Positions 48,748 through 57,960 of a DNA stretch of 64,000 nt are shown here, one piece after another. This DNA is from Prochlorococcus marinus subsp. marinus str. CCMP1375. Its GTDB lineage: Bacteria > Cyanobacteriota > Cyanobacteriia > PCC-6307 > Cyanobiaceae. The notes under the pieces were generated by a model that saw nothing but the letters and a program-made list of their open reading frames with translations, was not told where the DNA came from and searched no databases. The stretch spans positions 1,550,001 through 1,614,000 of the forward strand of contig NC_005042.1 of NCBI RefSeq assembly GCF_000007925.1, given 5' to 3'. Position numbers and translations under genes: made by a program. Positions within the stretch are counted from its first letter, which is position 1, and each line of letters begins with the position of its first letter.

Positions 48748-50307
48748 TTGAACTTAACTATTCTCAGAACAAAAACTGCTTTAGAAGATTGGTGTAGGCA
48801 AAAACACAATCATGAAATTAATTTTGTCCCAACTATGGGAGGTCTACATCAAGGCCATCAAGAATTAATCAAAACAGCGCGATCTTTTTGCAAAAGAAAA
48901 CACTCATCGCAAGTATTAGTAAGCATCTTTATAAATCCACTTCAATTTGACCTTGAAGAAGATTTTAAGAAATATCCTAGAACTTTCGAAAATGATTGCA
49001 AAATAGCCTATGAGGCAGGCGCAAATGCGATTTGGGCTCCTTCATTTGAAAGTGTATTCCCCAATGGGGAAGAGGCTCATTTCAAAATCCAAGTCCCTTT
49101 TTCACTAAACAAATATTTATGTGGGGCTTCCCGGGAAGGACATTTCGATGGTGTTGCAACAGTAGTAGTCAGACTATTAGCTCTAGTGCGTCCTAATCGT
49201 ATTTTTCTCGGTGAAAAAGATTGGCAGCAATTAGTTATTTTGCGTCAGTTAATTAATGATCTTGGCTTACCAGTCTTAATTCACTCAATCCCCACAAAAA
49301 GAGATCAAGATGGTCTTCCATGCAGTTCGCGAAACGTTAACCTTTCAAAAGAAGAAAGAAAGAAAGTTGTAGCTTTACCTGCCGTACTTCAACAAGCAGC
49401 TCAGGCATTTCAAGAGAATAAGCCTATTAATCTAAATAATATGAAGACAACGTTAGAAGAGCATGATCTCAAAGTTGAATATCTAGAAACTGTAGATTTA
49501 AAAAATCTCAATCCAGTCAATCACGATGAAAGCAAGCTTTGCTTGCTTGCTGCAGCTGTCCACTGCGGCAATACTCGCTTGATAGATCACGGCTTTTTAA
49601 TGAAAAGAAATCCAATTGTTGCTATAGATGGACCTGCTGGAGCAGGAAAAAGCACTGTCACCAAAAAGTTCGCCCAAAAACTTGGTCTCATTTACCTTGA
49701 TACAGGGGCAATGTATAGAGCTGTTACTTGGCTAATTCAAGAAAACAATATCGATCCTCAAAATTCCAGTGAACTAGAATTAATTTTAAATGATATCAAT
49801 CTAGATATTTGTTTATCAAATACAGGAAATCAACAGGTTTTAATAAATGGTAAAGATATCACTACTTTAATTCGTTCGCCTACAGTAACTTCTCAGGTGT
49901 CTTTGGTCGCTGCCATAGGTTCAGTACGAGAAAAACTTACCAGTCAACAAAAAGAATTAGGATCAAAGGGTGGACTAGTGGCTGAAGGTAGAGATATTGG
50001 TACAGCAGTCTTCCCAGATGCTGAGCTAAAGATTTTCCTCACCGCTACTGCCCAAGAAAGAGCAAAACGAAGAGCTATCGATTTAAAAAAGCAAGGTTTT
50101 TCTACTCCTAGTCTTTCAGAGCTTGAAAAACAAATTAAAGAAAGAGATAGACTTGATAGTTCACGAGAAATAGCTCCTTTATCAAAAGCCAAAGATGCAC
50201 AAGAATTAATTACTGATGGAATGAATATAGAGGAAGTAGTAGAATTATTAATTAATATATTTAGAGAGAAAATTCCACAAGAGGTTTGGCCCACTAATGC
50301 TACTTAA
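48748..50307 (+). CDS. panC-cmk: Bifunctional pantothenate synthetase/cytidylate kinase
   Basis: 519-residue fusion found in cyanobacteria. PanC (about 1-285) shows INFVPTMGGLHQGHQELI, GEKDWQQL and PCSSRNVNLS, and makes pantothenate from beta-alanine and pantoate. Cmk (about 289-519) has VAIDGPAGAGKSTVTKKFAQ (P-loop 295-302), LDTGAMYRAVTWLI and GRDIGTAVFPDAELKIFLTA, and phosphorylates CMP/dCMP. The start is TTG 48748: an in-frame stop lies three codons upstream and no ATG precedes the PanC nucleotide-binding motif. The 3' end overlaps the phosphatase gene by 8 nt. Confidence 0.95.
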   Translation: MNLTILRTKTALEDWCRQKHNHEINFVPTMGGLHQGHQELIKTARSFCKRKHSSQVLVSIFINPLQFDLEEDFKKYPRTFENDCKIAYEAGANAIWAPSFESVFPNGEEAHFKIQVPFSLNKYLCGASREGHFDGVATVVVRLLALVRPNRIFLGEKDWQQLVILRQLINDLGLPVLIHSIPTKRDQDGLPCSSRNVNLSKEERKKVVALPAVLQQAAQAFQENKPINLNNMKTTLEEHDLKVEYLETVDLKNLNPVNHDESKLCLLAAAVHCGNTRLIDHGFLMKRNPIVAIDGPAGAGKSTVTKKFAQKLGLIYLDTGAMYRAVTWLIQENNIDPQNSSELELILNDINLDICLSNTGNQQVLINGKDITTLIRSPTVTSQVSLVAAIGSVREKLTSQQKELGSKGGLVAEGRDIGTAVFPDAELKIFLTATAQERAKRRAIDLKKQGFSTPSLSELEKQIKERDRLDSSREIAPLSKAKDAQELITDGMNIEEVVELLINIFREKIPQEVWPTNAT

Positions 50308-50770
50308 TATCTCTAATTAATCCTTCGATTGCATTTTCTAGAAGATTCAAAACATCCTCAAAACCCTTTTCTCCTCCATAATATGGATCTGGTACTTCAA
50401 CCAAATCTGTATTTGTTGCGTATTCTAGCAAGGGCTTAACTTTCGCCTTATAAGAAATATTCAACTCTTTTGCCAGAGAATTTACATCATCTAAATTTGA
50501 TTGATCCATTGTTAAAATTAAATCAAAATTATTAAAATCATTTAATGATATTTGTCTAGCCCTACTTTCAATCACAATTCCTCTACTCAATGCAGCAGAT
50601 CGCATTCTTGAATCTGCCTTTTTACCAACATGCCAACCACCAGTACCTGCCGAGTCAACAATGAATTCATTGATTAGATCTATCTCTCTAAGATGATGTA
50701 AGAAAATAGCTTCAGCAGCAGGAGAACGACATATATTACCTAAGCAAATAAACAAAACTTTTCTAATCAT
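50300..50770 (-). CDS. Low-molecular-weight protein-tyrosine phosphatase
   Basis: 156 residues. The active-site loop CLGNICRS (C9, R15) is at the N-terminus and the general acid Asp lies in VEVPDPYYGGEKGFEDVLNL near the C-terminus, the full LMW-PTP arrangement. Neighbouring genes do not reveal its substrate; in other bacteria these enzymes act on exopolysaccharide tyrosine kinases. It converges on panC-cmk and lies 90 nt upstream of the peb operon end. Confidence 0.9.
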   Translation of the reverse strand: MIRKVLFICLGNICRSPAAEAIFLHHLREIDLINEFIVDSAGTGGWHVGKKADSRMRSAALSRGIVIESRARQISLNDFNNFDLILTMDQSNLDDVNSLAKELNISYKAKVKPLLEYATNTDLVEVPDPYYGGEKGFEDVLNLLENAIEGLIRDIK

Positions 50771-50860
50771 GGCATATGGTTAAAGAATAGATAACAACTA
50801 TCACACAATAAGTAGGCTTCAAATAAAAATATCAAATAAATTTATTGTCAATAGAGGTTT

Positions 50861-51634
50861 CTAAATATTAAAAAGAACTTTATGGATATAGTCTTCTGTC
50901 CATTCTTTGCCATAAAAACGACAAAGCATTGCTCGAGCAGGATCTTTAGTAGACCTATAATTGATATAAGCTTTCTGCCCTTCTAGAATTTTTAAAGCAC
51001 GTTCTTTTTTTAAAGGTTTGGCAATATGAAGTAGTTCAATATAAAGAGAAAGGTATTCTCCAAAAGCAGGTCTCAAAATTTCACTAATAATATTATCGCT
51101 CTCTTTACTCAAAGGTAGTCTTGACCATAAAAAACCTGGAGAGAAATAAGGTTCTGCCTCTTTAGGAATTTCACCTCCTGATGGAAGTAATGATTGCCAG
51201 TGATCATGTAAAGGAATCAATCTGGGCCAGACATTTTCTGTATGAATATTATCTAATTTTAATGCAGGTTGTAGGTCTAATGCTAACAGGTGACCATTAG
51301 GTAAGGTTACAAAGTCAGCTCCAAAGAAAGGTAAATCATAATCGTTTAAAGGATGTATTAATAAATTAAAAACTGATAATGATTCCCCACCCTTAATACA
51401 AGCAAGACGCACCTGCTTTATTTTTTCAAATTTAGCTGCCCAAGTTAAGGTAGTAACATGTACAGGATTTCTTCGAGAGCCAGTAATACTTTCTTTGGAT
51501 AGAAAATCATGAGATACCGGATAAGGCTCAATTTCAAAAACAGACAATTTATCGACTAAGTCATTGAAAAATGGAGTCCATATCCAATCTCGTAAATCTA
51601 TTTTTGATAGACTATTATCTCTTTTAATTATCAT
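50861..51634 (-). CDS. pebB: Phycoerythrobilin:ferredoxin oxidoreductase PebB
   Basis: 257-residue ferredoxin-dependent bilin reductase converting 15,16-dihydrobiliverdin to phycoerythrobilin. Features: SRRNPVHVTTLTWAAKFEKI, FFGADFVTLPNGHLLALDLQ, PYFSPGFLWSRLPLSKES and the C-terminal DPARAMLCRFYGKEWTEDYI. It directly abuts pebA (no spacer) as the last gene of ho1-pebA-pebB. Its presence with pebA implies that PEB is made here, presumably for the reduced phycoerythrin of low-light Prochlorococcus. Confidence 0.92.
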   Translation of the reverse strand: MIIKRDNSLSKIDLRDWIWTPFFNDLVDKLSVFEIEPYPVSHDFLSKESITGSRRNPVHVTTLTWAAKFEKIKQVRLACIKGGESLSVFNLLIHPLNDYDLPFFGADFVTLPNGHLLALDLQPALKLDNIHTENVWPRLIPLHDHWQSLLPSGGEIPKEAEPYFSPGFLWSRLPLSKESDNIISEILRPAFGEYLSLYIELLHIAKPLKKERALKILEGQKAYINYRSTKDPARAMLCRFYGKEWTEDYIHKVLFNI

Positions 51635-52372
51635 CTAATCAGCAGTCAAATGACTATGAGGGAATAAAAATTCCCGGACAAATTGGTCCGCCCATGTTTG
51701 GCCAAAATAACTTTTAAATAATCCATGGGCAGGATCTCTTTCAGCACTATATATATCATAGTTAATATGCAACTGCTCTACCTTGGAAGGAATTATCTTG
51801 ATATATTCCCTAGAATTATTATTATCCACTTGCCAATAAGCATGCAAAAATTCATCTAGAATTTTCGCTAATGAGCATTGTAAATCATCAAAACTTCCAT
51901 TATAAAGTAATACCCAGGGCGAAAAATACTTATTTGAATCGTAAATCTTCATTGTTTTTTGACTATTAAAATCTACAAAACGATTTTTCAAAATTTGAAG
52001 GTCTTTATAATATCTGCAAAAATAACGCTCTTCTTGAACAAGAGGTTGAAAATCAAGTACTGCAACTAATTTACGCTTTAAACCAAACCAAAGAATATCG
52101 ATTCCTAAAATTGGTTTGTCATTAGTATATGCAGGATAAGCAACTGAATTTAAAACTTGTAGTTTATCACCTGCATCCATCCTAGTAACCCGCCAGCGTC
52201 TAAACCCCGGAACATCCCAAAGCCAACTTTTGATTACAGTATCTTGTTTATGTGAGAAGCGTTCACTCATACCATTTTCCACTTCTATGGGCTTGCCACC
52301 ATGAGAAATAATTCGTCTTTTCAAATTATTATGAAGATCTTGAAGCATTAATTTATTCATCTTTCTATCCAA
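51635..52372 (-). CDS. pebA: 15,16-dihydrobiliverdin:ferredoxin oxidoreductase PebA
   Basis: 245-residue bilin reductase, first of the two-step PEB pathway, reducing biliverdin at C15-C16. Visible: SWLWDVPGFRRWRVTRMDAG, KPILGIDILWFGLKRKLVAV (with the acidic substrate-contact residues), YFSPWVLLYNGS and the C-terminal SAERDPAHGLFKSYFGQTWA. Two early ATGs (52372 and 52360) are possible. It lies between ho1 (72 nt upstream) and pebB. Confidence 0.92.
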   Translation of the reverse strand: MDRKMNKLMLQDLHNNLKRRIISHGGKPIEVENGMSERFSHKQDTVIKSWLWDVPGFRRWRVTRMDAGDKLQVLNSVAYPAYTNDKPILGIDILWFGLKRKLVAVLDFQPLVQEERYFCRYYKDLQILKNRFVDFNSQKTMKIYDSNKYFSPWVLLYNGSFDDLQCSLAKILDEFLHAYWQVDNNNSREYIKIIPSKVEQLHINYDIYSAERDPAHGLFKSYFGQTWADQFVREFLFPHSHLTAD

Positions 52373-52444
52373 TTACTCTTCTTTAAAATAGTTAGATATA
52401 GCTAACATAATAAATTAATTTAAAATTGAAGTAGAATCTCTAAA

Positions 52445-53158
52445 TTAAACACTTTCGGTACTTCCACGCCTAGATTTTCTTGTCAGAAAAGAGAACAATA
52501 GTTTACCTATGACACCAATCAGATTTCCTTCTAACTCTTTGAACATATCCATATTATATTTAAAAGCTAAATTAGCTTCATCTATTATTGAATCTGCCAT
52601 TTCTTGATCTATGGGCAATGTATTTAAAGTTTGAGTATATTTTAATTTAAATTCTTTTTGGTCGGAAATTTGTTCAAATTCATAGAATCTTAAGCCATCT
52701 TTGCCAGTTAGATTCATAGCCTTTCGTGCAATTCTGCTTAAAATTTGTCCTCCTGAAAGATCGCCAATATATCTTGTATAGTGATGCCCTACTAATAACT
52801 CAGGGGTAGCTTTGGCAATATGGCGTATTCGATCTACATAGGCCTTTGCCGAAGAAGAGGGCTGTACAAGATCTGACCAATCTTCTCCAAAATAAAAATG
52901 TAAATCTTGCTCAATAGTTTCAAGTCTATTTAGTTCTTGAAAGCCTATTAAAGAAACGACAGGATGATTTGCTTTAGATAGTCTCCCAATCTCATCTTCC
53001 ATAGCTAAATAAACAAAATATAAATCTGCCATCAATTTCCTATAAGTTGACTTATCTACAACTCCTTTTAAGAAACAACTTACAAAGCCAGTGTTCTCAG
53101 CCAATGTATGGGACTTTTTGGTCCCTTCTCTAAGTTGTATAGCAAGAGCTAATGGCAT
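52445..53158 (-). CDS. ho1: Heme oxygenase
   Basis: 237-residue heme oxygenase that opens heme to biliverdin IXalpha using ferredoxin. The proximal His is H17 in GTKKSHTLAENTGFVSCFLK; the distal helix with GHHYTRYIGDLSGGQILSRI is typical. First gene of the ho1-pebA-pebB transcription unit, providing the substrate of PebA. Confidence 0.95.
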   Translation of the reverse strand: MPLALAIQLREGTKKSHTLAENTGFVSCFLKGVVDKSTYRKLMADLYFVYLAMEDEIGRLSKANHPVVSLIGFQELNRLETIEQDLHFYFGEDWSDLVQPSSSAKAYVDRIRHIAKATPELLVGHHYTRYIGDLSGGQILSRIARKAMNLTGKDGLRFYEFEQISDQKEFKLKYTQTLNTLPIDQEMADSIIDEANLAFKYNMDMFKELEGNLIGVIGKLLFSFLTRKSRRGSTESV

Positions 53159-53247
53159 TTTAAACCTTGGATAAGACTTTGGTTGAAAGAGTATTTCTAC
53201 TCTAATGAGCTTTTTAAGTTAAAACAGAGAGGACCAAACACTTACAC

Positions 53248-53673
53248 TCATTCTGAAGGAAAAAGAAGAAATAAATCACGACATATGGAATGCAACTGAT
53301 TCATTACTACTAGTTGCTGTGGCAAATGAGAGCCAGTTGGTTGCCAATCACCCACTGTGGCAAGTCTCCACCTCTCACCATCAAATGTAACCCCTCTCAT
53401 AATTACACCTAACAAGCGAGGTAACTCCCTTGGCTGATCTTTTACAACTCTAAGTTGTATCAAAAGGCTCCTGCACTGAAGTCTTGGGCTCCAGCCAGGG
53501 AAATGAAGTGCCAAATCAAGACTGTCTTCTTCAAACCATAGTTTTGTAGAACAGTCCTCTCTCCAGGGACTGAAATTAATAGATGCAACAGGGAAGTAAT
53601 TCTTTAAAAGACTTCCTGTTGAAGCAAGCGCTTGAATAGACCACAAGTTTGTTGCATGATCGGCAGCATTCAA
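53248..53673 (-). CDS. Conserved hypothetical protein
   Basis: 141 residues, soluble, Trp- and Arg-rich (WSPRLQCRSLLIQLRVVKDQ and GVTFDGERWRLATVGDWQPT). No domain recognised. Codon use and composition resemble the housekeeping genes around it rather than the neighbouring peb genes. It is 89 nt upstream of ho1 on the same strand and diverges from icd; a link to bilin synthesis cannot be shown. Confidence 0.65.
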   Translation of the reverse strand: MNAADHATNLWSIQALASTGSLLKNYFPVASINFSPWREDCSTKLWFEEDSLDLALHFPGWSPRLQCRSLLIQLRVVKDQPRELPRLLGVIMRGVTFDGERWRLATVGDWQPTGSHLPQQLVVMNQLHSICRDLFLLFPSE

Positions 53674-53832
53674 TTAAAGAACTCTCTAATTAGCTTTGAC
53701 AATGCCACGCAAATGGCCTAAATGCACGTTTAAATCAAAAGTGTTAAATGTGCGTTGTGAAATGCGGATTTAGTCCAAGAGGTTCCAAAAAGTCATATTC
53801 TCAAGAAACACCCTAGAGAGTTAGCAATTTAA

Positions 53833-55257
53833 ATGGTTCATTATGAGAAGCTCTCTCCACCAACCACAGGAGAAAAAATTAAATTCAATAATGGATTGCC
53901 TATAGTGCCCGCAAATCCCATCATTCCTTATATAAGAGGAGATGGAACAGGGGTAGACATCTGGCCCGCAACACAAAAGGTAATTGATCAAGCCATAGAA
54001 AAAGCCTATGGGATTGATAGAAAAATAGAATGGTTCAAAATATATGCAGGCGATGAAGCTTGTGATTTATATGGCACTTACCAATATCTACCTAAGGACA
54101 CCATAGAGGCAATTCGAGAGTATGGAGTGGCAATTAAAGGGCCCTTAACAACACCAATTGGGGGAGGCATTAGATCTTTAAATGTTGCTCTTAGGCAAAA
54201 ATTTGATCTATATAGTTGTGTACGACCATGCCGTTATTATCAAGGTACACCAAGTCCTCATAAACATCCTGAAAACCTAGATGTAATTGTTTATCGCGAG
54301 AATACTGAAGATATATATATTGGTATTGAATGGGAGTCAAATGATCCAATTGGCATAAAGCTTATAGAGCATCTAAACAATGATGTAATTCCTGCTAGTC
54401 CGTCTCTTAAAAATCGAATTATTCCTCAAGGATCAGGTATTGGAATCAAGCCCGTTAGTAAAGATGGTAGCCAACGACATATTCGAAGAGCTATACAACA
54501 TGCTTTGAAACTGAATGGCAATAAACGTCATGTAACGCTAGTACATAAAGGAAATATTATGAAATTTACTGAAGGCTCATTTCGAGATTGGGGATATGAA
54601 TTAGCAACTAATGAATTTCGTAATGAATGTATAACTGAAAGGGAAAGCTGGATACTTTCCAATCTAGAGCAAAATCCTAGATTAAGTATTGAAAATAATG
54701 CAAAGTTGATTGACCCTGGTTATGAATCATTAACAAAAGAAAAAAAAGATATTATTTGCAATGAGGTTCAACTTGTAATTAATAATATTCATAAAACACA
54801 TGGAAATAACAAATGGAAAAAAATGGTTTTAGTTGACGATAGGATTGCAGACAGTATATTCCAACAAATACAAACCAGACCTCAAGAATATTCCATATTA
54901 GCAACATTAAATTTGAATGGGGACTACATATCAGATGCCGCTGCTGCAATTGTTGGAGGATTAGGAATGGCTCCCGGTGCAAATATTGGTGATCGAGCTG
55001 CGATTTTTGAAGCCACACATGGCACTGCTCCAAAGCATGCTGGACTCGATAGAATTAATCCAGGTTCAGTGATTTTAAGCGGCGTAATGATGCTGGAATA
55101 TATAGGTTGGCAAGAAGCTGCTGACTTAATTACAAAAGGTTTGAGTCAATCAATTTACGATAAACAAGTCACTTATGACCTTGCCAGGTTAATGGAACCT
55201 CCTCAATCTCCATTAAGTTGTAGTGAATTTGCAAATGCGGTAATTGAACGATTCTAA
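53833..55257 (+). CDS. icd: Isocitrate dehydrogenase, NADP-dependent
   Basis: 474-residue enzyme making 2-oxoglutarate, the nitrogen-assimilation carbon skeleton. It shows IIPYIRGDGTGVDIWPATQK, SLNVALRQKFDLYSCVRPCR, VIVYRENTEDIYIGIEWESN, KGNIMKFTEGSFRDWGYELA and the C-terminal FEATHGTAPKHAGLDRINPG. A cyanobacterial insertion of some 45 residues lies near 250-320 (ITERESWILSNLEQNPRL). No GTAN8TAC NtcA box is seen in the 160 nt before the start. It converges on the DUF1537 gene. Confidence 0.97.
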   Translation: MVHYEKLSPPTTGEKIKFNNGLPIVPANPIIPYIRGDGTGVDIWPATQKVIDQAIEKAYGIDRKIEWFKIYAGDEACDLYGTYQYLPKDTIEAIREYGVAIKGPLTTPIGGGIRSLNVALRQKFDLYSCVRPCRYYQGTPSPHKHPENLDVIVYRENTEDIYIGIEWESNDPIGIKLIEHLNNDVIPASPSLKNRIIPQGSGIGIKPVSKDGSQRHIRRAIQHALKLNGNKRHVTLVHKGNIMKFTEGSFRDWGYELATNEFRNECITERESWILSNLEQNPRLSIENNAKLIDPGYESLTKEKKDIICNEVQLVINNIHKTHGNNKWKKMVLVDDRIADSIFQQIQTRPQEYSILATLNLNGDYISDAAAAIVGGLGMAPGANIGDRAAIFEATHGTAPKHAGLDRINPGSVILSGVMMLEYIGWQEAADLITKGLSQSIYDKQVTYDLARLMEPPQSPLSCSEFANAVIERF

Positions 55258-55277
55258 AACTAGCTTAATTAACCTAA

Positions 55278-56636
55278 TTACTGATTCTCCATAATCTTCC
55301 AAACATTTAAAAGACTTTTCTGATCACCTAAGTTGCCAGGAAAAGTAATAATCGGTAATCGTACTTTATATGGTTCATCAGGGCATACAACAGATACTCC
55401 TGGTACAACTTGTCCTTTTAAATTAACAGATTTCAAATTCAAGCCTTTCTCAAGAAGTGTATGCGTAGTAATTCCGCCTTTACTTATTACATAACCCAAC
55501 TTATTCGAAATTTTAGAAACTAAGCGACTAATTAATTCTGAAAGAGCAATTCCGAAATTTATTCTTTCTAAATTAGATTCCAATAAGAGCTCTCCTCTAC
55601 TAGTATATAAAACTGGGGTTTTACCTCTTTTCATTATATTAGTCAATTGTTTAAACCAAATATTCTCCAAATCAGGAAGTAAAGTATCTCGCAAGGATCC
55701 ACTTAAAATTCTAGAGATTTTTTTTACAGGCAACTGAACTCCATCAAAACATTTCTCTGCTAATAAAACTTCTAATTGATCATCTGCTAGTTTCACATGA
55801 GAGCCAATGACGACTAAACCAGGCCGAGGGGTGCCAGATTCATCTTTTAATCTTAAAGAAGAAAAATCTTTAATACTATTAGAGTCAGAAGTGATTCCAG
55901 ATAAAGCATTAATTAAACTTGCTGCAGAGCGGAAAAGAAAATTTTTTTTATAATGCAAATCTTTAATTGCATATGCAAATGAAGATAAATCAGCTGAAGT
56001 TTCTGCATCTACAATAACAGAATCATTTCCTGAAAATTTAGATAATGAATTAATGAAATTCTTCATTTCTATTTTGTTATTATTTGCTCGTTTTAATTTT
56101 TCGAGTGAAATAGATTTAACATCTTTAGAATTTATTTTACCTTTGCTTTTATCTTCTAACCAAAAAGCTAAGTTACTTGTCTTATATCCAAAAATCTTAT
56201 CTTTAGCAAAAATTGTTTTGTGAACAGGGATTCCATTTAAAAGATGAATCCCATTAAGAGTAGTTCTGCCACCTTCAATAAATGCTGGTACATGAAAAGT
56301 TGCATCGAAAGGGCCAAGTTCTTCATGTATGACTTTTGGTTCTAAATATCCATGCCCTCTTAACGTTGAGTCTCCCCTACTTATAAAAAAAATATCTTTA
56401 TATCTTAAAGCATTCTCTTTGATTACCTGTTTAAGCACTTTGCAAATCTCTCTGAGTCTTTCCTCTGCCATCTCAGGAGATAACGATCTCGTATTAGTTA
56501 ATAAAAAAAGCAATGGCGAAGAATCTTGAAGACCTTTTCTCACCATTTCTTTATCCCAACGAAGCAATAAAGGACATCCGTAAACAGTCTGCGAGCCAGT
56601 GGGATCATCGTCAAACACAACAATCTTAATCATCAA
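55278..56636 (-). CDS. Four-carbon sugar-acid kinase family protein (DUF1537)
   Basis: 452 residues of the DUF1537/OtnK-type family that phosphorylates aldonic or four-carbon acids. The N-terminal nucleotide motif is FDDDPTGSQTVYGCPLLLRW; SRGDSTLRGHGYLEPKVIHE and the C-terminal KGGITTHTLLEKGLNLKS and FPGNLGDQKSLLNVWKIM complete it. Lys/Asn/Ile-rich composition suggests a higher AT content than the neighbours. It lies 34 nt downstream of the FMN hydroxy-acid oxidase gene, probably in one operon with it. Substrate is unknown. Confidence 0.82.
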   Translation of the reverse strand: MMIKIVVFDDDPTGSQTVYGCPLLLRWDKEMVRKGLQDSSPLLFLLTNTRSLSPEMAEERLREICKVLKQVIKENALRYKDIFFISRGDSTLRGHGYLEPKVIHEELGPFDATFHVPAFIEGGRTTLNGIHLLNGIPVHKTIFAKDKIFGYKTSNLAFWLEDKSKGKINSKDVKSISLEKLKRANNNKIEMKNFINSLSKFSGNDSVIVDAETSADLSSFAYAIKDLHYKKNFLFRSAASLINALSGITSDSNSIKDFSSLRLKDESGTPRPGLVVIGSHVKLADDQLEVLLAEKCFDGVQLPVKKISRILSGSLRDTLLPDLENIWFKQLTNIMKRGKTPVLYTSRGELLLESNLERINFGIALSELISRLVSKISNKLGYVISKGGITTHTLLEKGLNLKSVNLKGQVVPGVSVVCPDEPYKVRLPIITFPGNLGDQKSLLNVWKIMENQ

Positions 56637-56670
56637 ACTATAAGCTCGCTCTCAATGAGGCAAAGCCAAT

Positions 56671-57843
56671 CTATTTCCAACTTTCAGGAATAGTTATAAA
56701 AGAATTATTTAAACTTTTTACTGAATCGCACCCTAATAATTTCATCGTACGTAAAACATCAGTTTTAATAATTTCAATTGCCCTCGCAACACCTGGCCCG
56801 CCAGCAGCGGCTAACCCATAAGCATATGCCCTACCAATCAACACTCCCTTAGCTCCAAGACATAAGGCTTTAATAACATCGCCCCCACGTCTAATACCTC
56901 CATCTAACAAAACATCTATTTTCCCATTTACAGCTTTTACAACCTCAGGTAAAACACGAATAGTGGGAGCAACGCTATCTAATTGGCGTGCTCCATGATT
57001 AGATACAACAATTGCATCAACGCCTAAAGCAAGGGCCTTACGAGCATCATCTCCAATATGAACACCTTTAACAACAATCTTGCCACCCCAAGCTTCTCTA
57101 ATCCATTTGAGATCTTCCCAAGTCACAACGGATGCCTCTAAGGCAGGGCCAATTTCGGTATAGCCCATGGGCCCATCTTCAAGTTCAACATTTGGAAAGC
57201 TCATTAAGCCACCATCCCCCAACCACTGAGTCATCCAGCAGGGTTTAACAACCATTTGAGAAAGATAAGGAAGCATTTTGATTGGATTTCTAGAAAGCAA
57301 CTCTTTAGTCCCATTAAGCAAATCACGTTCTCTTAATCCTGAAACAGGGGTATCAATCGTCACAACTATTGCGGAAAAGCCTGCCAACTTCGCTCGCTGA
57401 ATTGTTTTCAAGGCGACATCACGGCCACCAAGCAAATACAACTGATACCACGCAGGAGAGTTAGTTGCTTCCTTCACATCTTCTAATCTGCAACCAGACA
57501 AAGTGGATAGTGTATAACCTGTTCCTGCCTTCCCTGCTTCTCTAGCTGCTACAACTTCTCCTTTTGGGTAAAACAAACGACTGCTACCTACCGGCGCAAG
57601 CATAAAGGGAAGCTGAAACTCTTGATCAAGAACTGAAGTAGTTAAATTGCAAGTTGGTGTTGCAACAGCACATCTTGGACGAAAAAATATTTCATTAAAT
57701 GCTGCGCAATTTTGAGATAAGGTTTGCTCTCTATCAGCACCACTATCTATATAGTCAAAAACCATTCTAGGAAGCCTTTTCTCCGCCAATAAGCGTAGAT
57801 CGCTAATATTTACAACTGCCGGTGATGAAACATTAGCGCCCAT
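56671..57843 (-). CDS. lldD: FMN-dependent alpha-hydroxy-acid oxidase/L-lactate dehydrogenase
   Basis: 390-residue flavoenzyme of the glycolate oxidase/LldD group. Visible: LPRMVFDYIDSGADREQTLS, FRPRCAVATPTCNL, the active-site SNHGARQLDSVAPTIRVLPE (catalytic His) and FMN-binding LLDGGIRRGGDVIKALCLGA. Its substrate could be L-lactate, glycolate or a similar 2-hydroxy acid; adjacency to a D-lactate dehydrogenase favours L-lactate (inference). It lies 117 nt downstream of dld on the same strand. Confidence 0.85.
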   Translation of the reverse strand: MGANVSSPAVVNISDLRLLAEKRLPRMVFDYIDSGADREQTLSQNCAAFNEIFFRPRCAVATPTCNLTTSVLDQEFQLPFMLAPVGSSRLFYPKGEVVAAREAGKAGTGYTLSTLSGCRLEDVKEATNSPAWYQLYLLGGRDVALKTIQRAKLAGFSAIVVTIDTPVSGLRERDLLNGTKELLSRNPIKMLPYLSQMVVKPCWMTQWLGDGGLMSFPNVELEDGPMGYTEIGPALEASVVTWEDLKWIREAWGGKIVVKGVHIGDDARKALALGVDAIVVSNHGARQLDSVAPTIRVLPEVVKAVNGKIDVLLDGGIRRGGDVIKALCLGAKGVLIGRAYAYGLAAAGGPGVARAIEIIKTDVLRTMKLLGCDSVKSLNNSFITIPESWK

Positions 57844-57960
57844 ATCAAAAGCTATGATGTATAAAAAATATTCTAAGATATAACGTGGCAGTAAAGAAAA
57901 AGAAATCGATTAAGTGAATAATTTGAGTAATAAGTGTAATTACTACAATTTTTATTCAAC

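Noticed and set aside
53674-53832. Possible NtcA box (GTAN8TAC) upstream of icd
   Set aside because: I scanned the 159 nt and found no GTA-N8-TAC match; only imperfect direct repeats AAATGCACGTT and AAATGTGCGTT are present.
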